64,000 nt of DNA from an uncultured Christensenella sp. (GTDB lineage: Bacteria; Bacillota; Clostridia; Christensenellales; UBA1242), in NCBI GenBank assembly GCA_905195085.1, contig CAJJUK010000002.1:27599-91598 (forward strand). The letters run 5' to 3'. The stretch's first letter is position 1. Each line of letters begins with the position of its first letter. Position numbers and translations under genes: made by a program. The notes under the pieces are model-generated. The model was not told where the DNA came from. It made no database searches and saw only the letters and a list, made by a program, of their open reading frames with translations. This document shows positions 62,409-64,000 of this stretch, in pieces.

Positions 62409-62440
62409 TTCAACAAACTCCTTAATCTCTTTTGGACTTC

Positions 62441-62558
62441 AAAATTGCTGCCAGACTTTATAGACGCCAAAATTCTCTCAAATCATCAATTCATTTGAGA
62501 GAACAAACTTTTTGCTGAATTTGTAAGGAAATATTTTGAAAGTCTGTTTCGCAATTTT
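62441..62558 (-). promoter_or_regulatory. Structured 5' leader of the giant gene (nested inverted repeats)
   Basis: Three perfect complementary pairs are nested: 62441-62448 with 62551-62558 (8 bp, AAAATTGC), 62452-62459 with 62539-62546 (8 bp, CAGACTTT), and 62473-62483 with 62493-62503 (11 bp, TTCTCTCAAAT, nine-base loop). The fold would start about seven bases after the predicted transcript start and end 32 bases before the ATG, leaving the ribosome site outside. Confidence 0.65.
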
Positions 62559-62571
62559 TTCTTACGCAATT

Positions 62572-62600
62572 ATTATATTATAATAAACAAAAAAAGTCAA
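62572..62600 (-). promoter_or_regulatory. Near-consensus promoter of the giant gene
   Basis: On the - strand TTGACT (62600-62595), a 17-bp spacer and TATAAT (62577-62572). The predicted start near 62565 gives a leader of about 157 bases. Confidence 0.8.
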
Positions 62601-62959
62601 TTTAATTCTTTGATATATGTCCATTTTTGTAATTTATTTTATCAAAAAAACAAAATCCCAGAAAAAGCGGTTTTTTCACCAATTTTTCACGAAGATTAAA
62701 ATGTTAAAAAATATATAAAATTTTTAATTTTTTCATGATTTTTGACGCATTTTTAATATATTTTCAAAAAAATTAATAAAAATTCCCATAAAATTATCAA
62801 TTTTTTACATTTAAACGAATAAAAATAGCTAATTTTTACAAATTTCTATCAATTTTAGGCTAATTTTTATATTTTTTTTGAAAATAAAGCAACTTTTTGA
62901 ACAATTCATTCCCAAAACCTTGTTTTACCACAAAATTTAAGCAAGACTAAAAACAAATC
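62601..62959. other. AT-rich spacer with phased T-tracts
   Basis: About 360 bp without a gene. T-runs begin at 62728, 62739, 62750 and 62761, spaced 11 bp, which predicts intrinsic DNA curvature. The motif GCTAATTTTTA occurs twice near 62829 and 62861. I see no coding frame, tRNA or terminator here. Confidence 0.6.
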
Positions 62960-62988
62960 TTGTAACAAAAAAATATTGTTTCCATAAA
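62960..62988 (+). promoter_or_regulatory. Possible promoter of the ZIP gene
   Basis: TTGTAA (62960-62965), a 17-bp spacer and CATAAA (62983-62988). The predicted start falls at about 62995, on the first in-frame ATG. Confidence 0.45.
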
Positions 62989-62994
62989 TTGATT

Positions 62995-63855
62995 ATGAAG
63001 GAGTATTCTTGCCAATCTATGAACGAAACAATAACTTTAGTTTTAGGCTTCACACTGCCATGCCTGATGACTACATTAGGCGCAGCACTTGTGTTTTTCT
63101 TTAAAAAATCATCAAAACTCATAAACATGATAACAATTGGCTTGGCTGCCGGCATAATGCTTTCAGCATCAATCTGGTCACTTCTCTTGCCAGCTTTGGA
63201 AAATGCTGAAGAATCTTGGGGAGATTTATCATTTATTCCTGTCGTATTGGGATTTTTGATAGGTGGAATCTTTATGATTGTCCTAGATTTTGTAAGTTCA
63301 AAATTTTCTTCAAAAGACAAAACTCTTGAAGACACAAACAATTTTTCAAAAGAAAATGCTGAAAAATTATTAAAAAACCAAGAAAATAACGAAAAGGTTG
63401 ACAAAAAACGTGCATTCAAACTTTTTTCTGCAATAACAATTCACAATATACCCGAAGGACTGTCCGTTGGCTTCACTTTGGGAACAGCCGTTGCAACACA
63501 ATCATCATTTTTGGTGGCTCTGATGTTTGCACTCGGAATTGCGCTACAAAATTTTCCTGAAGGTTTGGCAACATCACTGCCATTATATAATTGTCTTGGA
63601 AACAAAAAGAAAGCTTTTTGGTTGGGAACGCTAAGCGGAATTGTCGAACCTATCTTTGCAATTGCAGGATTCTTCCTTGCAGCATCAATCTCCAGCCTAC
63701 TCCCTTGGCTTTTAGCTTTCTCTGCGGGAGCCATGATTTATGTAATCATAGAAGAACTTCTTCCAGAAATTCACTTTGGAGAAAAAGCGTCTGTGGGAAC
63801 ATGGGCTTTCATGATAGGTTTTGTCATTATGATGATTTTGGATATCTGTCTGTAA
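62995..63855 (+). CDS. ZIP family divalent metal transporter
   Basis: A 286-residue ZIP (ZupT/GufA-like) transporter, which takes up Zn2+, Fe2+ or Mn2+ across the membrane. The two metal-site helices are clear: TIHNIPEGLSVGFTLG and LGIALQNFPEGLATSL (paired His/Asn-x3-Glu-Gly motifs); the EELLPEIHFGE segment is in the last third. About eight transmembrane segments are visible. A charged, Lys/Glu/Asn-rich cytoplasmic loop lies at about residues 105-140, the usual variable loop. The start is uncertain: ATG 62995 would be leaderless, while ATG 63019 has AAGGAG 15 bases upstream, further than normal. It is divergent from the giant gene, and its stop is followed in the same frame by a helicase fragment with no terminator between. 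Metal preference is not deducible. Confidence 0.92.
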   Translation: MKEYSCQSMNETITLVLGFTLPCLMTTLGAALVFFFKKSSKLINMITIGLAAGIMLSASIWSLLLPALENAEESWGDLSFIPVVLGFLIGGIFMIVLDFVSSKFSSKDKTLEDTNNFSKENAEKLLKNQENNEKVDKKRAFKLFSAITIHNIPEGLSVGFTLGTAVATQSSFLVALMFALGIALQNFPEGLATSLPLYNCLGNKKKAFWLGTLSGIVEPIFAIAGFFLAASISSLLPWLLAFSAGAMIYVIIEELLPEIHFGEKASVGTWAFMIGFVIMMILDICL

Positions 63856-64000
63856 AATTTATTAAAAATTAAAAAAATTGATTTTAATGATATGATTAAT
63901 AAAGCTAGTGATTGTATTGTGAAAAATGGGTTGAATTTACCTTATAAATATATAATTGTTGATGAATATCAGGACACTTCATTTACTAGATATAATTTGT
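63856..64000 (+). pseudogene. 5'-truncated UvrD/PcrA-type helicase fragment
   Basis: Directly after the ZIP stop, in the same frame, the sequence encodes LLKIKKIDFNDMINKA, then PYKYIIVDEYQDTS and continues open to the window end. This is the Walker B (motif II, DEYQDTS) region of a superfamily 1 UvrD-like helicase. In a normal protein some 200 residues, including Walker A, precede it; here none do, and the only nearby ATG (63892) has no ribosome site. It is either a truncated gene, a rearrangement junction or an assembly join. Confidence 0.75.

Noticed and set aside
20166..62408. The giant frame as several separate genes joined by sequencing error
   Set aside because: There is no internal stop, no internal signal peptide or anchor, and repeat phase is continuous; one start with a promoter and one terminator fit a single gene.
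62601..62959. Possible replication origin because of AT-richness and phased tracts
   Set aside because: No DnaA boxes (TTATCCACA-type) or dnaA/dnaN genes nearby.

Overview
The window is a low-GC, Gram-positive-like bacterial segment. Genes start from AGGAGG-type ribosome sites, promoters are sigma-A-like (several with an extended TGTGA-TATAAT -10), and TAA, TAG and TGA all serve as stops. The mix of a lipoprotein, a glpK / FAD-oxidoreductase / DUF1667 glycerol cluster, YhhN and YwaF proteins and a huge InlB-type repeat protein suggests an uncultured gut-type Firmicute (Clostridia-like). The lineage is inference; there is no rRNA here.

Layout: (1) 0-4.2 kb: a beta-helix lipoprotein (-), an inositol-monophosphatase family protein (+), and a glycerate kinase preceded by a C69-family peptidase (-). 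(2) 4.3-8.4 kb: a four-gene (-) operon with ABC ATPase, ABC-2 permease, polysaccharide pyruvyl transferase and an FrhB-like iron-sulfur protein, pointing to cell-surface polysaccharide modification and export. (3) 8.6-11.7 kb: small proteins (DUF2188, a two-TM protein, a YwaF-like membrane protein, a GNAT acetyltransferase flanked by a duplicated ywaF 3' end, and a four-TM protein). (4) 11.7-18.1 kb: a glycerolipid module. A (-) operon of GlpA-like dehydrogenase, FAD/NAD oxidoreductase and DUF1667 protein is divergent from a (+) operon of glycerol kinase, monoacylglycerol-lipase-like hydrolase and lysoplasmalogenase. Together they could cleave glycerolipids, phosphorylate the glycerol and oxidise glycerol-3-phosphate. 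(5) 18.1-20.0 kb: thymidylate kinase and a DapB/diaminopentanoate-dehydrogenase-like protein with a Cys/His/Asp tail.

(6) 20.2-62.4 kb: one uninterrupted (-) reading frame of 14,080 codons. It encodes a secreted, membrane-anchored stalk made almost entirely of InlB/Flg_new B-repeats mixed with MucBP-like and divergent repeats. It has a non-repeat N-terminal tip, two foreign beta-sandwich-like domains inserted inside individual repeats, multi-kilobase internal duplications, and a strong shift from a neutral Thr/Ser/Asn-rich distal part to an acidic membrane-proximal part. The gene has a near-consensus promoter and a leader of about 157 nt with three nested perfect inverted repeats. This gene and its leader are the most unusual objects in the window.

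(7) 62.6-64.0 kb: an AT-rich spacer with phased T-tracts, a ZIP metal transporter (+), and immediately after it a 5'-truncated UvrD-type helicase fragment running off the window end. I saw no tRNA, rRNA, CRISPR array or insertion sequence.
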